From assembly GCF_900176205.1 (NCBI RefSeq), contig NZ_LT859959.1, forward strand, positions 5,973,001 through 6,037,000: a DNA stretch of 64,000 nt. Reading direction: 5' to 3'. The DNA comes from Bradyrhizobium sp. ORS 285 (lineage in GTDB: Bacteria > Pseudomonadota > Alphaproteobacteria > Rhizobiales > Xanthobacteraceae). A program made the translations under genes and the position numbers. Each line of letters starts with the position of its first letter. The stretch's first letter is position 1. This document shows, one piece after another, positions 62,723 through 64,000 of this stretch. The notes below the pieces were generated by a model, which saw only the letters and a program-made list of their open reading frames with translations, was not told where the DNA came from and ran no database searches.

Positions 62723-63448
62723 TTAGGCGCCTGGATCCCTGCGCTTCAACTCCTGAGCCTCATAGCGAGCCTCAAGCGCTGGATCCCCGATGCGGCCAGA
62801 GACGGTATCGACGTCATCGCCGTCGAGGCCCGGGGCCGCCTTGATCGCACTGGCAAGATTATTCTGTGACAAGTCTTTGCGGAGAAAAGGTCTCAGGTAG
62901 CTGTCCAGCTTACCTCGGCCGGGAGTCTCGATCTCCTCGGTCAGGGCGGCAAGATACTGGTCCTTGTCCGTGGTCGACCAATCAATGCCAAAGCCGGCGC
63001 GCCGCGCGAGTTCGGCATGGATCAGCATGATCGTGCGTCCGTTGCCGTCGAGAAACGGATGGCCATAGGCAAGATAGCCCATTACCTCGCCGGGCCTTTC
63101 GGTCATGAATGCCTTGTTTTGCCCTTTGTCGAGTGCGTGTTCCACGGCACGTCGGATGTCCTTCGGATGGGCGAAGAGCACCGCGCCCTTACTGACGAAG
63201 ATCAACGGAGCGTTTTTCAGACGATCTTCGCCTGCCCAGGGAAAGACCGCCTCGAACAGTATTTTGTGAACTTGGAGTACATCTGCATAGGTCAACAGGG
63301 AGCATCTTTCGAGATATTTCAGCCCCGCGTCGATGCCTGTCAGGAAGGAATTGTGCTGGAGACGCTGAACGATCTTCTGGTCTTTGGCCTTCGCAAGATT
63401 GCGCAAATAGCCCCGGGTCTCAAAGTCTCCAAAAGGATCAAATGTCAC
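62723..63448 (-). CDS. Fic-domain protein (possible AMP-transferase), toxin-like
   Basis: A 241-residue Fic-family protein. The active-site loop begins at H130: HPFLDGNGRT. Canonical Fic is HxFx(D/E)GNGRxxR; here the last Arg position holds Met. KGAVLFAHPKDI provides the target-binding flap. The helical core is DVLQVHKILFEAVFPWAGED and ARRAGFGIDWSTTDKDQYLA. The start is a GTG at 63448, overlapping the preceding gene by 11 bp. Fic proteins usually transfer AMP to target hydroxyls. The upstream partner is likely the antitoxin. The full activity is uncertain because of the missing Arg. Confidence 0.85.
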   Translation of the reverse strand: MTFDPFGDFETRGYLRNLAKAKDQKIVQRLQHNSFLTGIDAGLKYLERCSLLTYADVLQVHKILFEAVFPWAGEDRLKNAPLIFVSKGAVLFAHPKDIRRAVEHALDKGQNKAFMTERPGEVMGYLAYGHPFLDGNGRTIMLIHAELARRAGFGIDWSTTDKDQYLAALTEEIETPGRGKLDSYLRPFLRKDLSQNNLASAIKAAPGLDGDDVDTVSGRIGDPALEARYEAQELKRRDPGA

Positions 63449-63698
63449 GGACGGCTTCGCGCAAGTAGCGGGCCTGAAGTCGAACCGCCTGAACGCGATC
63501 AAGAATGCCAGCCCGTTGCAAGGCGACGATGGTATTCTCGACTGGGTCGAAATCGATGTCGTCGCCGGACAGGCGAGTGACATGGTGAGCAAGGACGTCA
63601 TTGGCCGACGCAACGACCGCGATCTTGTTGGTCCTTGCGAGCCTCTGGATCACGCTGGCGGTGTAGCCGGGTCTGTTGGTGGCGCGTCGGGCGGACAT
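63438..63698 (-). CDS. probable antitoxin partner of the Fic protein
   Basis: An 86-residue small protein, MSARRATNRPGYTASVIQRL through FDPVENTIVALQRAGILDRV to the end YLREAVRDI. It is helical and charged. A strong GGAGGAG lies upstream of the ATG at 63698, and the gene overlaps the Fic gene by 11 bp. Antitoxins of Fic toxins such as VbhA carry (S/T)xxxE(G/N); I do not find that motif, so the mode of inhibition may differ. The role as antitoxin is inferred from position and size. Confidence 0.7.
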   Translation of the reverse strand: MSARRATNRPGYTASVIQRLARTNKIAVVASANDVLAHHVTRLSGDDIDFDPVENTIVALQRAGILDRVQAVRLQARYLREAVRDI

Positions 63699-63993
63699 GG
63701 CTCCTCCTCCGCTCAATATAGGCTGGTCAGCACCAAGAATCCATTGAGGGAAAGCGGTCGCAGTTTGGCCGGGCAAAGCACTGCTGAGTTCGCCAGCTTC
63801 AGCAAACGACTGCTGCCCCGAAGACAACCCGAGAAATTCGAGGGGATCGGAGGCGAGCAACGTCGCGCAGGTCCTCGGCCGCAAAGAAAGACCAAACCTA
63901 AGGGTTCAGCGGGCCGGGGAACCTTCCCAAATCCTCCACGTTCATGTCGCGAGCCGGCGGTTCGCGCGCGGCGACGACTTTCGGAGGACGCGC
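63699..63993. other. intergenic end of the window
   Basis: About 295 bp with no convincing gene on either strand. It should contain the promoter of the Fic operon and of the gene starting at 63994. Confidence 0.5.
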
Positions 63994-64000
63994 ATGCTCG
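63994..64000 (+). CDS. start of a gene cut by the window edge
   Basis: An ATG at 63994-63996 follows GGAGG (63982-63986) at proper spacing, and the next codon is CTC. Only two codons are visible, so no product can be assigned. Confidence 0.35.

Overview
The window is chromosomal DNA from a high-GC alphaproteobacterium. Gene content and dispersed repeats fit Bradyrhizobium or a close relative best: form I CO dehydrogenase genes with a CoxC-type regulator, an HWE-family histidine kinase, a long-tailed UvrB, a RibH2-type lumazine synthase, and several palindromic intergenic repeat families. Genes are densely packed with NNGA-type stop/start overlaps. I saw no rRNA, tRNA, CRISPR array, prophage or complete insertion sequence. 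The assignment rests on recognition of families; no search was run.

Left part (1-10 kb): a cut-off gene, a TauE/SafE exporter divergent from a LysR regulator, two small hypothetical proteins and uvrB, whose C-terminal tail contains an in-frame palindromic repeat. An accessory island follows (about 5.9-9.3 kb): palindromic repeats, a frameshifted SEC-C motif remnant, an inverted REP pair beside a REP-associated tyrosine transposase, a coding remnant, and a hicAB toxin-antitoxin pair with a palindromic operator on its promoter.

Housekeeping block (9.3-18 kb): prs, a lipoprotein, the overlapping operon lgt-midA-pgeF, then ubiK, rplY, pth, ychF and two tandem MaoC hydratases. From 18.7 to 23.5 kb there is a run of small, mostly membrane or secreted proteins of unknown function, two of them NTF2-like relatives. 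From 23.6 to 28 kb are a BenE-type transporter and an ABC uptake operon (binding protein and two permeases) with no ATPase gene nearby.

The most coherent system is 29.5-38.5 kb: aerobic CO dehydrogenase genes in the order coxC ... coxM-coxS-coxL-coxD-coxE-coxF, all on the minus strand. CoxL carries the form I signature AYRCSFR. CoxC is an MHYT membrane sensor with a LytTR DNA-binding domain, and a pair of 13-bp direct repeats 21 bp apart lies upstream of coxM. Palindromic repeats have entered the operon between coxM and coxS and between coxL and coxD.

Right part (38.9-64 kb): ribH2 behind an FMN riboswitch; a YbjN-like protein; proC; a thioesterase; a tautomerase; hisS; ilvE; a MarR-response regulator-histidine kinase operon split by a large inverted repeat; small secreted proteins; an RNase T2; rlmJ; a cold-shock gene; an outer-membrane barrel protein; and uvrC. 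Then comes a four-gene ArsR-family operon of membrane proteins, facing a small GIY-YIG gene across an intergenic region with two different perfect palindromes. The window ends with pgsA-moaD-moaE-prmB, an omega-amino-acid transaminase and a Fic-type module with a likely antitoxin gene.
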